51,622 nt of DNA, taken from Pseudomonas sp. CM27 (GTDB lineage Bacteria > Pseudomonadota > Gammaproteobacteria > Pseudomonadales > Pseudomonadaceae). A program made the translations under genes and the position numbers. Location: positions 1 to 51,622 of the forward strand of contig NZ_JABMCN010000004.1 in NCBI RefSeq assembly GCF_013179515.1, in the 5' to 3' direction. The notes under the pieces were generated by a model. The model was not told the origin of the DNA, searched no databases, and was given only the letters and a program-made list of their open reading frames with translations. Position 1 is the first letter of the stretch; each line of letters begins with the position of its first letter. This document shows, piece after piece, positions 44,425 to 51,622 of the stretch.

Positions 44425-46788
44425 TCATATGTCAGGCACAAGCCTGAGGGTGCTCTGCGCGGGGATCACCCCCAGCTGCGCTTTCTGGTACTGCCCTTCG
44501 ATGTACCCCTTGGCCTGGTCCGCATAGTGCCGGTCGAACGGTACGCCGCTTTGCCCGATCGGGTTGCTGGTCAGGGCCTGCCCGGCATCGGCAAAATCGA
44601 TCAGCCGCCGCGTCGACGGCCCATATGTCACTGGCCATGGCGCCGGGCCGATCTTCGCCGAGAGGTTGTTCGGCACTTCATGGGTGCCTGGCGCAGCGAA
44701 GGGCCCGACGTTGAACAGCAGGTTCAGCGGCTTTTTCACCCCCAGCGGATGGTTGTGGGTGAGTGTATGGGCCTTGCCCCATTGCCAGCTGGCCGGGTCG
44801 CTGCCCAAGTTGTCGCGCAGATGTTTGAGGCTTTTCTGCCAGGCGATGCGCACGATGGTGGTACGGTCGGTGCGCAGATTGCCGCCACGGGTGTTCCACC
44901 AGGGCGAATTGGCGTCCGCCGCCAGGCGCGGCAGTGCAGCGTCGATGGCGCGGGTGCTGATGAGCACCGGGAACCAGGTGTCACCGAGTTCGTCATTCAT
45001 GGCCGCGTAGCTCAGCTCAAAGAGAAACTGGTTGAACAGCGTGGCACTGGTCGAGTCCAGTGGATAGTCACCGCGCCAGGCGGCCAGCTGCTCGACCAGC
45101 TCCTTTTCCTCGTCGCCTTCGGCCACCGTGCGCAGTGTCGCCAGCAGCGGTGCAAGGGTGCGCGGGCCGTGATCGCTGGCGGTGTCCAGCTGCAATGCCT
45201 GACTGTTCTGCAGGTCCCATTTCACCTCGGGGTTGGCCAGGTGGCGGTCGAGCTGGCGACCACGGTCGGGCAGGTTGTAGTAGCCCGGTATCGGTACCGC
45301 CGACGGCGGCTGGTAGTTGGCCGAGACGATATAGCCGCTTGCGGGGTTTTCCTGCTGCGGGTTGGCGCTGAAGGGGTAGAAGCCCAGCTTGCTGGCCTGC
45401 GTACTGGCACCGTCAAGGATGAACGCGGGGTCCACGCCTTCAGGGCGGATCGGCAGCTGCGCGGCAGCCCACCAGCCGATATCACCCCGGGCATTGGCCC
45501 ACACGAAATTCAGCCCAGGCGCATGCACCTTGGCCGCAGCTGCGCGCATCCTGGCCAGCGTGTCGGCCCGGTTGAGCTGGTAGAAACCCTCGAGGATCGG
45601 GTTTTCGGTTTCCAGGAAGGCCCACCACATGGCGATGGGCGTGGGCCCGGCGGTAGCACCGAGCACGTCGTTGACGATCGGGCCATGGGGCGAACGGCGC
45701 AGGTTGAGGGTGACCGGCTGTTCGCCTTTGACGACAATCGTCTGCTCGGTCTTTTCCAGGGTTTGCCACTGGCCATCGATCATCACCTGATCGGGGTTGG
45801 CGGGGTTGGTCTTTTCCGCGATCAGGTCGACATCGTCATTCTGGAACATGGTCAGGCTCCAGCCGAAATCGCGGTTGTGTCCGAGCAGGGCGAACGGGTT
45901 GAGCGCCTGGAAGTAGCCGTAAAGGTTGAAACCGGGCGCCGACAGCTCGGCTTCGTACCACACCGCCGGTACGGCGAAGCCGATGTGCGGGTCGCCGGCC
46001 AGTAGCGGCTTGCCACTGCGGGTGCGGCTGCCAGCGATGGCCCAGGCATTGCTGCCTTCGAACTGCGCGATGCCGGCGTCGGCCAGCGCATCGTTGCCAA
46101 GGCGGGCAAGTGCCTCCAGGCTCTGCCAGTCGGCGGCGGCCAACGGCCTGGCCAGCGCACCGTCGGCTTGCCAGCCGAGGTCGAAGATCTTCAGGTAGTC
46201 GGGGCCCAGCTGGTCGCGGATGTAGGTCAGTGCGGGCTCGGTGCGGAAGGCGGCGGCAAAACTGTAGGCGAGGTAGCCGGCGATGCTCAGGGTGTCTTCG
46301 GCGGTGAAGGGTCGCGGTGTGATGCCGAGCAGGTCGAATTCCATCGGCTTGGGGTGACTGGCCTGCCAGCTGTTGACCCCATCGAGGTAGGCTTGCAGGG
46401 CCTGCCAGGCGGGTGACTGCTGGTCATGACGCTGGGCCATCAGTGCTGCCTGGTCGCGAATGCGCAGGCTGCGAAACAGGGTGTCGGTGGGCAGCAGTTT
46501 GTCGCCCAGCACCTCGGCCAGCTCGCCGCGGGCCAGGCGGCGCAGGATCTCCATCTGGAACAATCGGTCCTGGGCATGCACGTAGCCGAGGGCGCGGTAC
46601 AGGTCCGGCTCGCTCTGCGCCTGCAGGTGCGGCACGCCGCGGGCGTCGTAGCGCACGCTGACCGGTGCTTGCAGGCCGGCGATGGCCACCTCGCCCGCGC
46701 GTTGCGGCAGTTTGCCCTGCACGTACCAGTATCCGGCGCCGACGGCCACGGCAACCACCACGGCTAACAGGGTCAGGCTGCGTTTCAT
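44425..46788 (-). CDS. Penicillin/acyl-homoserine-lactone acylase family Ntn hydrolase
   Basis: Precursor of 787 residues that self-cleaves into alpha and beta chains. The N-terminus is an inner-membrane helix or uncleaved signal (LTLLAVVVAVAVGAGYWYVQ). The nucleophile is Ser246 in FEGSNAWAIAGSRT, preceded by Gly, as required for autocatalysis; residues about 25-245 would be the alpha part and 246-787 the beta part. GDPHIGFAVPAVWYEAELSA and FGWSLTMFQNDDVDL follow as in this family. A strong AAGGAG precedes the ATG. Members act on penicillins or on acyl-homoserine lactones (QuiP type); which amide is cut here cannot be told. Confidence 0.9.
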   Translation of the reverse strand: MKRSLTLLAVVVAVAVGAGYWYVQGKLPQRAGEVAIAGLQAPVSVRYDARGVPHLQAQSEPDLYRALGYVHAQDRLFQMEILRRLARGELAEVLGDKLLPTDTLFRSLRIRDQAALMAQRHDQQSPAWQALQAYLDGVNSWQASHPKPMEFDLLGITPRPFTAEDTLSIAGYLAYSFAAAFRTEPALTYIRDQLGPDYLKIFDLGWQADGALARPLAAADWQSLEALARLGNDALADAGIAQFEGSNAWAIAGSRTRSGKPLLAGDPHIGFAVPAVWYEAELSAPGFNLYGYFQALNPFALLGHNRDFGWSLTMFQNDDVDLIAEKTNPANPDQVMIDGQWQTLEKTEQTIVVKGEQPVTLNLRRSPHGPIVNDVLGATAGPTPIAMWWAFLETENPILEGFYQLNRADTLARMRAAAAKVHAPGLNFVWANARGDIGWWAAAQLPIRPEGVDPAFILDGASTQASKLGFYPFSANPQQENPASGYIVSANYQPPSAVPIPGYYNLPDRGRQLDRHLANPEVKWDLQNSQALQLDTASDHGPRTLAPLLATLRTVAEGDEEKELVEQLAAWRGDYPLDSTSATLFNQFLFELSYAAMNDELGDTWFPVLISTRAIDAALPRLAADANSPWWNTRGGNLRTDRTTIVRIAWQKSLKHLRDNLGSDPASWQWGKAHTLTHNHPLGVKKPLNLLFNVGPFAAPGTHEVPNNLSAKIGPAPWPVTYGPSTRRLIDFADAGQALTSNPIGQSGVPFDRHYADQAKGYIEGQYQKAQLGVIPAQSTLRLVPDI

Positions 46789-46874
46789 GCAGACTCCTTG
46801 TGCATCAAAGCAGAAAATGTGGTCCGATCATCGGCGGATTCGCGAACAGAGCATAGCCCCGGGGAGGAGATTCC

Positions 46875-47426
46875 ATGTCACTCAGCGAAAAACAGAAGAT
46901 GCTTACAGGCCAGCTCTACCATGCTGGTTGCCCTGAGCTGCAGGCCGAGCAGATCGCCAACAAACATTGGATGCACCGCTACAACAGCAGCGTGGAACTG
47001 CTCAACGACGCACGCCATGGGCTATTGCTGGAGCACTTTGGCCAGGTTGGCGAAGGCACGGTGATCCGCCCGCCGTTCTATTGTGACTACGGCTACAACA
47101 TCAGCGTTGGCCGCAATACCTTCATGAACTTCAACTGCGTGATTCTCGACGTGATGCCGGTGCGTATCGGTGACGACTGCCAGATCGGCCCGAATGTGCA
47201 GATCTACACCGCCGACCACCCGCTGGACGCTGACCTGCGGCGCAGCGGGCTGGAAAGCGGGCGGGCGGTGACCATTGGCAACAACGTGTGGATCGGCGGC
47301 GCGGCGATCATCCTGCCGGGGGTGACCATTGGCGACAACGCAGTGGTGGGTGCTGGCAGTGTGGTGACCCGGGATGTGCCGGCGGGGGTGACGGTTGTGG
47401 GTAACCCGGCGCGGGTGCGTGGTTGA
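46875..47426 (+). CDS. Maa/LacA-type sugar O-acetyltransferase
   Basis: Hexapeptide-repeat acetyltransferase (183 residues) using acetyl-CoA. An N-terminal Mac domain (EKQKMLTGQLYHAGCPELQA) precedes the left-handed beta helix. The catalytic His115 is in YTADHPLD, and the repeats continue VTIGNNVWIGGAAIILPGVT to VVGNPARVRG. The length and His position match maltose and galactoside acetyltransferases. Start ATG follows GGAGATTCC. It is divergent from the acylase gene across 86 bases. The acceptor sugar is unknown. Confidence 0.93.
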   Translation: MSLSEKQKMLTGQLYHAGCPELQAEQIANKHWMHRYNSSVELLNDARHGLLLEHFGQVGEGTVIRPPFYCDYGYNISVGRNTFMNFNCVILDVMPVRIGDDCQIGPNVQIYTADHPLDADLRRSGLESGRAVTIGNNVWIGGAAIILPGVTIGDNAVVGAGSVVTRDVPAGVTVVGNPARVRG

Positions 47427-47486
47427 CGCTACGGTAAAATTCCTCCCTCGGCCTGACGCTGTAGATATCTATCGGGTACTCGCTAT

Positions 47487-48050
47487 CTACCAGGGGCAGT
47501 AACACCCTATGGCCAAGGTATTGCTGGCCTGCACGGGCCGGCCCTCTAGCAAGGCCTTGATGATGGGCTCCACGAAGCTGTTGCTGGCGTTGCACACGGC
47601 GCCCTCGCTGTAGGGGCCGAAGTAGGCGAGGTTGCCTTGCCGGTCCCAGATGGCCACTGCCGGGGAGGCGGGCAGGTGTTCGCTGCCCGGCAGGCTGGCA
47701 AGCGGCTTCAGCGCAGTGAGGTTGGCGGGTAGCTGGCCGTGGCTACCGGGCTTTTGCAGCACATGGAAGCTCACACCCAGGTCGCCGAACTGGCTGACCA
47801 GGTCGCCCAGGTGTTGCTGGTTGCCGACGTTGCAGGGGCAGGCCGGGTCCCAGAAGTGCACCACACGGACCGGCCCTGGGCCGGCCAGCTCTGCGGGCAG
47901 CTGCAACTGACTGCCCTCGAACAGCGTGGCCTGGTTGTCGAACGGGCGCAGGTAGCGGGCCTGGAAGCTGGTGTAGGCTTGCCACAGCAGGGCGGCGCAG
48001 AGCAGCAGGGTAACGGTGATCAGGGCGGGTTTTACAAGGCGGGTCTGCAT
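47487..48050 (-). CDS. DUF6436 thioredoxin-like membrane-anchored protein
   Basis: A 187-residue protein with one N-terminal membrane helix (ALITVTLLLCAALLWQAYTS) and a periplasmic thioredoxin-like domain. The redox-type motif is HFWDPACPCN with Cys71 and Cys73 in a CxC rather than CxxC arrangement; two more cysteines end the chain (GCYCPW). VRVVHFWDPACPC and LASLPGSEHLPASPAVAIWD fit the DUF6436 family. The ATG at 48050 is chosen because it opens the membrane anchor; a longer frame upstream runs into the REP. Function is unknown. It is convergent with the acetyltransferase gene. Confidence 0.82.
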   Translation of the reverse strand: MQTRLVKPALITVTLLLCAALLWQAYTSFQARYLRPFDNQATLFEGSQLQLPAELAGPGPVRVVHFWDPACPCNVGNQQHLGDLVSQFGDLGVSFHVLQKPGSHGQLPANLTALKPLASLPGSEHLPASPAVAIWDRQGNLAYFGPYSEGAVCNASNSFVEPIIKALLEGRPVQASNTLAIGCYCPW

Positions 48051-48087
48051 GGATATCCGCGGGTAATTTTGTGGTGGGCTCAGTGGC

Positions 48088-48175
48088 CCTGTCGCCGGCA
48101 AGCCAGCTCCCACAGGTTACCAACAGGCCTGAAACCCGGTGATATCCCTGAGGGAGCTGGCTTGCCGGCGACAGG
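48088..48175. repeat. REP inverted pair
   Basis: Perfect 24-base arms (48088-48111 and 48152-48175) of the GTCGCCGGCAAGCCAGCTCC class. It separates two divergent genes, an unusual site since REPs mostly follow genes. Confidence 0.88.
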
Positions 48176-48268
48176 ACCCGTACAGGTGACACATAGCCCA
48201 AGCTTGCCATGACGCGGGCCAGAGCTGAATATCCCAGATCAATACTTGCTTCACTGTGGATGTACCCT

Positions 48269-49195
48269 ATGCCCACCGCCTTTGACCCTGACCACCTGCG
48301 CACCAGCCTGGCGCCGTTGACTGCCCGTCAGCCGCTGTCGGCGCCAGCCCGGGACTACCAGCGTTTCTATGGCCTGGACATGCCGGCGCAAAGTTGGCTG
48401 GGCGGCTTTCAGGCGGCGGGCTTCGATGTGGTCGGGCAGGCCTGGCTACCCGACCAGCCGAGCGCGACGCTGTTCCTGTTGCACGGCTACTACGACCACA
48501 TGGGCCTCTATAGGCACGTGATCGAGTGGGCGTTGCAGCAGGGTTACGCAGTCATCAGCTGCGACTTGCCCGGTCATGGCCTGTCCAGCGGCGAGCGCGC
48601 CAGCATCAGTGATTTCGCGGTGTACCAGCAAGTGCTGGATGCCTTGTTCGAACAGGCGCGCACGCTACCACTGCCGCGCCCCTGGCACTTGTGTGGGCAG
48701 AGCACTGGTGGCGCCATCGCCGTTGACCACCTGCTGACCCAGGGCGCCCGCAGCCCCATCGATGGCCAGGTAATCCTGCTGGCCCCGCTGGTGCGGCCTT
48801 GTTCCTGGCGCTGGTCGAAGTTCAGTTACCGGGTGCTGCGGCACTTCGTCAATGGCATTGAACGGCGCTTCAGCGCAAACACCAATGACCCGGCCTTCCT
48901 GGCGTTCCTCGAGGCCGACCCGCTGCAACCGCGCCGCCTGCCAACCGCCTGGGTGGGCGCACTGATTGCCTGGGTCAAACGCATCGAAGCCGCGCCGCGC
49001 AGTACGCGGCAACCATTGATCGTGCAGGGGGAGGCCGACGCTACGGTGGACTGGCCCTATAACCTCGAAGTGCTCAAGGCCAAGTTCGCCGAACCGCAGA
49101 TCCTGATGCTGCCTGAGGCCCGTCATCACCTGGCCAACGAGCTGCCGGGCATTCGCCAGCGCTATTTCGACTTCATCGACCAGCGCCTGGGCTGA
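48269..49195 (+). CDS. Lysophospholipase-like alpha/beta hydrolase
   Basis: Serine hydrolase of the Hydrolase_4 (monoacylglycerol lipase / lysophospholipase) family, 308 residues. It has the oxyanion segment LFLLHGYYDHMGLYRHVIEW, SCDLPGHGLSSGERASISDF, the nucleophile Ser145 in LCGQSTGGAIAVDHL and the catalytic His286 or 287 in LPEARHHLANELPG, with the acid in QGEADATVDW. No signal peptide, so probably cytosolic. The start at 48269 (MPTAFDP) with GGA upstream is preferred; ATG 48260 is possible. The stop abuts the DUF2059 stop on the other strand with no gap. Confidence 0.9.
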   Translation: MPTAFDPDHLRTSLAPLTARQPLSAPARDYQRFYGLDMPAQSWLGGFQAAGFDVVGQAWLPDQPSATLFLLHGYYDHMGLYRHVIEWALQQGYAVISCDLPGHGLSSGERASISDFAVYQQVLDALFEQARTLPLPRPWHLCGQSTGGAIAVDHLLTQGARSPIDGQVILLAPLVRPCSWRWSKFSYRVLRHFVNGIERRFSANTNDPAFLAFLEADPLQPRRLPTAWVGALIAWVKRIEAAPRSTRQPLIVQGEADATVDWPYNLEVLKAKFAEPQILMLPEARHHLANELPGIRQRYFDFIDQRLG

Positions 49196-49948
49196 TCACT
49201 TCAGGTCGTTGGCGTTCTGGCCAACCGCCAGGCCTGCACGCACAGCGGCCAGGGCGGCCTGGTAGTAAGCCTTGCCTTCTGGCGACTCGGCAAAGGTGGC
49301 GAACTCTTCAAGTTCGGCGTCAGACAAGTCGCGATAGACGTAGAGCAGGGTGTTGTTGAGGTCTTCGCCGATCTGGCCCATCAGGCGTTGCCGCTGGCCG
49401 TCGAGCAGGCCCTGGGCCTGGCCGCCGCCGAACAGGCCGGGGATCATCGAACTGAGGCTGTCGGCCGCTACCCCGGCGATAGCCAGGCTGACTTCGGCAC
49501 CGGCTTCACGGGCCGGCAGGGCCTGGGCCAGATGACCGATGACCAGCAGGCGGTTGTCGCTGGCTTGAATCTTCGGCAAGCCTTTGGCGTTTTTCGCCAG
49601 TTCGTCCTTGCGCGTGGCCTTGAGCTCGGCCGCCACCACTTTGCGCCCCAGCGGCGACTGAAAAAAGGCCAGCGCCGGCGCCGGGTTGGGCAGGCTTGTG
49701 CGCAGCTTCGCCTGGGCGCGCCGATCCACCGCCTGGGCCTGGAAACGCTGATTGCTGTTGTTGACCAGCGCCTGGTACACGGCGGGGGGCAAACTGTTGC
49801 GGTAGCGTTCCTGGGCGGCGCTCAGGGCATCGTTGAAGTGGGCGCGCTGGTCGGGCCAGCCGGCGGCCTTGTACAGTTGATCCAGGTTGTCTGCCCAGAC
49901 AGGCATGGTGCAGATCATCAGCAGAATCAGGGAAAACAGACGGCGCAT
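49196..49948 (-). CDS. DUF2059 domain secreted protein
   Basis: A 250-residue exported protein. The signal peptide MRRLFSLILLMICTMPVWAD is clear. The C-terminal half contains the DUF2059 segment (YVYRDLSDAELEEFATFAES followed by PEGKAYYQAALAAVRAG), typical of helical periplasmic proteins of unknown function; a related weaker copy (LAFFQSPLGRKVVAAELKA) lies in the middle, suggesting an internal duplication. The start codon is in front of a strong AGGAG-like site on this strand. It is convergent with the lysophospholipase gene, sharing TGATCA at the junction. Confidence 0.85.
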   Translation of the reverse strand: MRRLFSLILLMICTMPVWADNLDQLYKAAGWPDQRAHFNDALSAAQERYRNSLPPAVYQALVNNSNQRFQAQAVDRRAQAKLRTSLPNPAPALAFFQSPLGRKVVAAELKATRKDELAKNAKGLPKIQASDNRLLVIGHLAQALPAREAGAEVSLAIAGVAADSLSSMIPGLFGGGQAQGLLDGQRQRLMGQIGEDLNNTLLYVYRDLSDAELEEFATFAESPEGKAYYQAALAAVRAGLAVGQNANDLK

Positions 49949-50058
49949 TCAGGACTCCTGTCGGCAGATGGCTATTGTCCTTGGCCCGGCGTCGGTTTGT
50001 CGAGATATGCGCGTGTTTCTCGGCCAAGTGGCGCTGTGCGCCGGCAGGGCTAATGGAT

Positions 50059-50694
50059 ATGATGCGCGCCATGCACATCTCCCCTGAACACCCGATGCTT
50101 GCGGCCGTCGTCGACGATCTGGCCACCCATGGCTGGTCCCAGCAGGCACTCTTTCTGCCTGCCGACCTGGTGCGTGCGCTGGCAGCCGAGTGCCGGCGCC
50201 GCGATGCCGAAGGCGAACTCAACCCTGCGGGGGTTGGGCGCGGGGCTACTCAGGAGGTGCGCGAAGCCATCCGTGGCGACCAGATCCAGTGGATCGACCC
50301 TGGGCAGGCCGAGGCTTGCGACGAGTACCTGGCGGCCATGGACCAGTTGCGGCTGGCCATCAACCAGGGCCTGTTCCTGGGCCTGGAAGATTTCGAGTGC
50401 CATTTCGCCCTGTATCCACGCGGTGCTTTCTATCGCCGGCATCTGGACCGCTTCCGCGACGATGATCGGCGCATGGTCTCGTCGGTGCTGTATCTCAACG
50501 AAGACTGGCAGCCGGATGATGGCGGGCAATTGCGCATGTTTTTGGGCGACGGTGTCGAGCACGATGTGCAGCCGGTGGCGGGTTGCCTGGTGGTGTTCCT
50601 GTCCGGCGAAGTGCCCCATGAGGTGCTGCCGGCGGGGCGCGAGCGTTTGTCGTTGACGGGCTGGTTCAGGCGGCGTGGCAATGACCCGTTCTGA
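50059..50694 (+). CDS. 2OG-Fe(II) dioxygenase (prolyl-4-hydroxylase-like)
   Basis: Non-heme iron dioxygenase of 211 residues. The facial triad is His128 and Asp130 in YRRHLDRFRDDDRRMVSSVL and His187 in SGEVPHEVLPAG; Arg of RLSLTGWFRRR would bind 2-oxoglutarate. The fold and the LYLNEDWQPDDGGQLRMFLG segment match the SM-20/PHD-like bacterial group. Several ATGs (50053, 50059, 50062, 50071) are in frame near the start, and none has a strong ribosome site, so the start is uncertain by a few residues. The stop overlaps the DUF523 gene. Possible targets include a proline on a translation factor, by analogy; not shown here. Confidence 0.88.
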   Translation: MMRAMHISPEHPMLAAVVDDLATHGWSQQALFLPADLVRALAAECRRRDAEGELNPAGVGRGATQEVREAIRGDQIQWIDPGQAEACDEYLAAMDQLRLAINQGLFLGLEDFECHFALYPRGAFYRRHLDRFRDDDRRMVSSVLYLNEDWQPDDGGQLRMFLGDGVEHDVQPVAGCLVVFLSGEVPHEVLPAGRERLSLTGWFRRRGNDPF

Positions 50695-51172
50695 CGTGCC
50701 CAAAGTGCTGGTCAGCGCCTGCCTGCTGGGCCAGCCGGTGCGCTATGACGGCCGCGCCAGCGGCCACCCCGACCTGTTGCAGCAGTGGCAGGCCGCAGGG
50801 CGTGTGGTGCCATTGTGCCCGGAAGTAGCCGGAGGTTTACCGACCCCGCGCCCGCCGGCGGAGATCCCCGGCGGGCAGGGTGGCCAAGTGCTTGATGGCG
50901 ACGCACAGGTGATTACGGTGACGGGCGAGGATGTCAGTGCCGAGTTCCTGGCCGGTGCGCAGCTGGCGCTGGCGCTGGTGCGACGGCATGGCATCCGCGT
51001 GGCGGTGCTGAAGGCGGGCAGCCCTTCGTGTGGCAACCGGCTGACCTATGACGGCACGTTCAGTGGCGTGAAGGTGCTGGGGGAAGGGGTTACCACGGCG
51101 TTGCTGCGGCGGGCAGGGGTGCAGGTGTTCAGTGAGCTGGAACTGGACGAGGCGCAGCGGGCTTTGGGGTAG
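50681..51172 (+). CDS. DUF523 protein (TudS-like iron-sulfur desulfurase family)
   Basis: A 163-residue DUF523 protein. Conserved cysteines are Cys14 in LVSACLLGQPVRYDG, Cys46 in PLCPEVAGGLPTPRPPAEI and Cys117 in KAGSPSCGNRLTYDGTFSG. In the characterised member TudS these three Cys hold a [4Fe-4S] cluster used to desulfurate 2-thiouracil, so a role in thio-base or sulfur salvage is plausible. The gene overlaps the oxygenase by 14 bases; the ATG at 50681 is preferred to a GTG two codons upstream. A REP pair follows. Confidence 0.9.
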   Translation: MTRSDVPKVLVSACLLGQPVRYDGRASGHPDLLQQWQAAGRVVPLCPEVAGGLPTPRPPAEIPGGQGGQVLDGDAQVITVTGEDVSAEFLAGAQLALALVRRHGIRVAVLKAGSPSCGNRLTYDGTFSGVKVLGEGVTTALLRRAGVQVFSELELDEAQRALG

Positions 51173-51187
51173 TCCGGCGCCGGCCCT

Positions 51188-51269
51188 ATCGCCGGCAAGC
51201 CAGCTCCCACAGGTACACCACAGTTCTTGAGGGCGGTGATCTTCCTGTGGGAGCTGGCTTGCCGGCGAT
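51188..51269. repeat. REP inverted pair next to the insertion sequence
   Basis: Perfect 26-base arms (51188-51213 and 51244-51269), core ATCGCCGGCAAGCCAGCTCC. The insertion sequence begins within about ten bases of the right arm. Confidence 0.9.
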
Positions 51270-51276
51270 GAGGGCG

Positions 51277-51622
51277 AGGGTGTCAGAAATTTTGTGTTCG
51301 GGCATAACATGAGTAAGAGGTGCATGTATGCCAACCAAAAAAAAACCGCTCCGAGAGTTACCAAAGGTTCCGAAAGAGCTGCTGGAACAGTTTTCCGCTG
51401 TTCCGCTGATGACCGCAGAAGCCATCGAAGAAGCCTCTGCGGCATTCAAGAAGGCGCTGATAGAGCGAGCCTTGAATGCCGAACTGGGTCATCATCTGGG
51501 CTATCCACCGGGCGCGCAGCGCCCGGAGGATGAAACCAACCAGCGAAATGGGAAGAGCGGCAAAACGGTACTCACTGGTGATGGCCCGCTAAGGCTGGAT
51601 ATCCCTCGTGACCGGGATGGCA
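51277..51622 (+). mobile_element. IS256-family insertion sequence, left part
   Basis: The left end is judged from GAGGGTGTCAGAAATTTTGT (from 51277), which resembles IS256-family termini, just before the transposase gene. The right end is outside the window, so inverted repeats and target duplication cannot be checked. Confidence 0.75.
51328..51622 (+). CDS. IS256-family transposase, N-terminal part
   Basis: The first 98 residues of a DDE transposase (mutator/IS256 type). The sequence begins MPTKKKPLRELPKVPKELLE, then has AFKKALIERALNAELGHHLG (family motif ahead of GYPPG) and NQRNGKSGKTVLTGDGPLRL, followed by DIPRDRDG. These are N-terminal hallmarks of the family. The catalytic residues would lie beyond the window. 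A run of nine A at the start (51337-51345) encodes lysines. The gene runs off the edge. Confidence 0.92.
   Translation, partial: MPTKKKPLRELPKVPKELLEQFSAVPLMTAEAIEEASAAFKKALIERALNAELGHHLGYPPGAQRPEDETNQRNGKSGKTVLTGDGPLRLDIPRDRDG

Noticed and set aside
51337-51345. Programmed frameshift at the A9 run in the transposase
   Set aside because: The frame stays open through the run and encodes the expected N-terminus; IS256 transposases are normally made from one frame.

Overview
The window is chromosomal DNA of a Pseudomonas, most likely of the P. putida group. Three things point there: GC-rich coding, Pseudomonas gene families and order (pepP-ubiH-ubiI, argE-argA, the spu polyamine locus, oscA-sbp-cysTWA), and many paired REP palindromes between genes. 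Only the two ends are truncated: pepP lacks its 5' part, and an IS256-type transposase runs off the right edge. I see no rRNA, tRNA or CRISPR array.

Layout. 1-3.5 kb: end of pepP, then ubiH, a DUF4442 hotdog gene and a second ubiquinone hydroxylase (ubiI-like), tightly coupled. 3.7-6.4 kb: periplasmic ferric-iron binding protein and fused permease of an iron ABC importer without its ATPase. 6.5-11.1 kb: glycine cleavage genes gcvT-gcvH and, after a REP pair, gcvP. 11.2-17.6 kb: small DUF2388 protein, a lone GspE-type ATPase, a CYTH-CHAD protein, argE and argA. 17.8-28.1 kb: polyamine uptake and catabolism, with two divergent gamma-glutamylpolyamine synthetase-like genes, the SpuC transaminase, two binding proteins (SpuD, SpuE) and the transporter SpuFGH. 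28.1-29.4 kb: a REP island with a frameshifted RAYT transposase, a structured non-coding stretch and a DUF3077 gene. 29.6-34.8 kb: an RND pump with two adaptor lipoproteins (TriABC arrangement) and no outer-membrane channel gene. 35.0-44.2 kb: sulfur acquisition (oscA, sbp, cysTWA), then a dedicated TonB-ExbB-ExbD set, an RBBP9-type hydrolase, an unusual sigma-54 AAA+ protein and a MetQ-like binding protein. 44.4-51.2 kb: Ntn-hydrolase acylase, Maa-like acetyltransferase, thioredoxin-like DUF6436 protein, lysophospholipase-like hydrolase, DUF2059 protein, 2OG-Fe(II) oxygenase and DUF523 protein. 51.28 kb to the end: left part of the IS256-family element.

How the genes work together. The spu cluster imports putrescine and spermidine and starts their breakdown by glutamylation or transamination. 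The sulfur cluster looks like a sulfate uptake operon extended with outer-membrane energisation, regulation and a sulfur-compound binding protein. It has unusually AT-rich promoters that share sequence words. The most unusual parts of the window are the 28.1-29.4 kb REP/RAYT/structured-DNA island and the 39.4-44.2 kb TonB/sigma-54/MetQ module.
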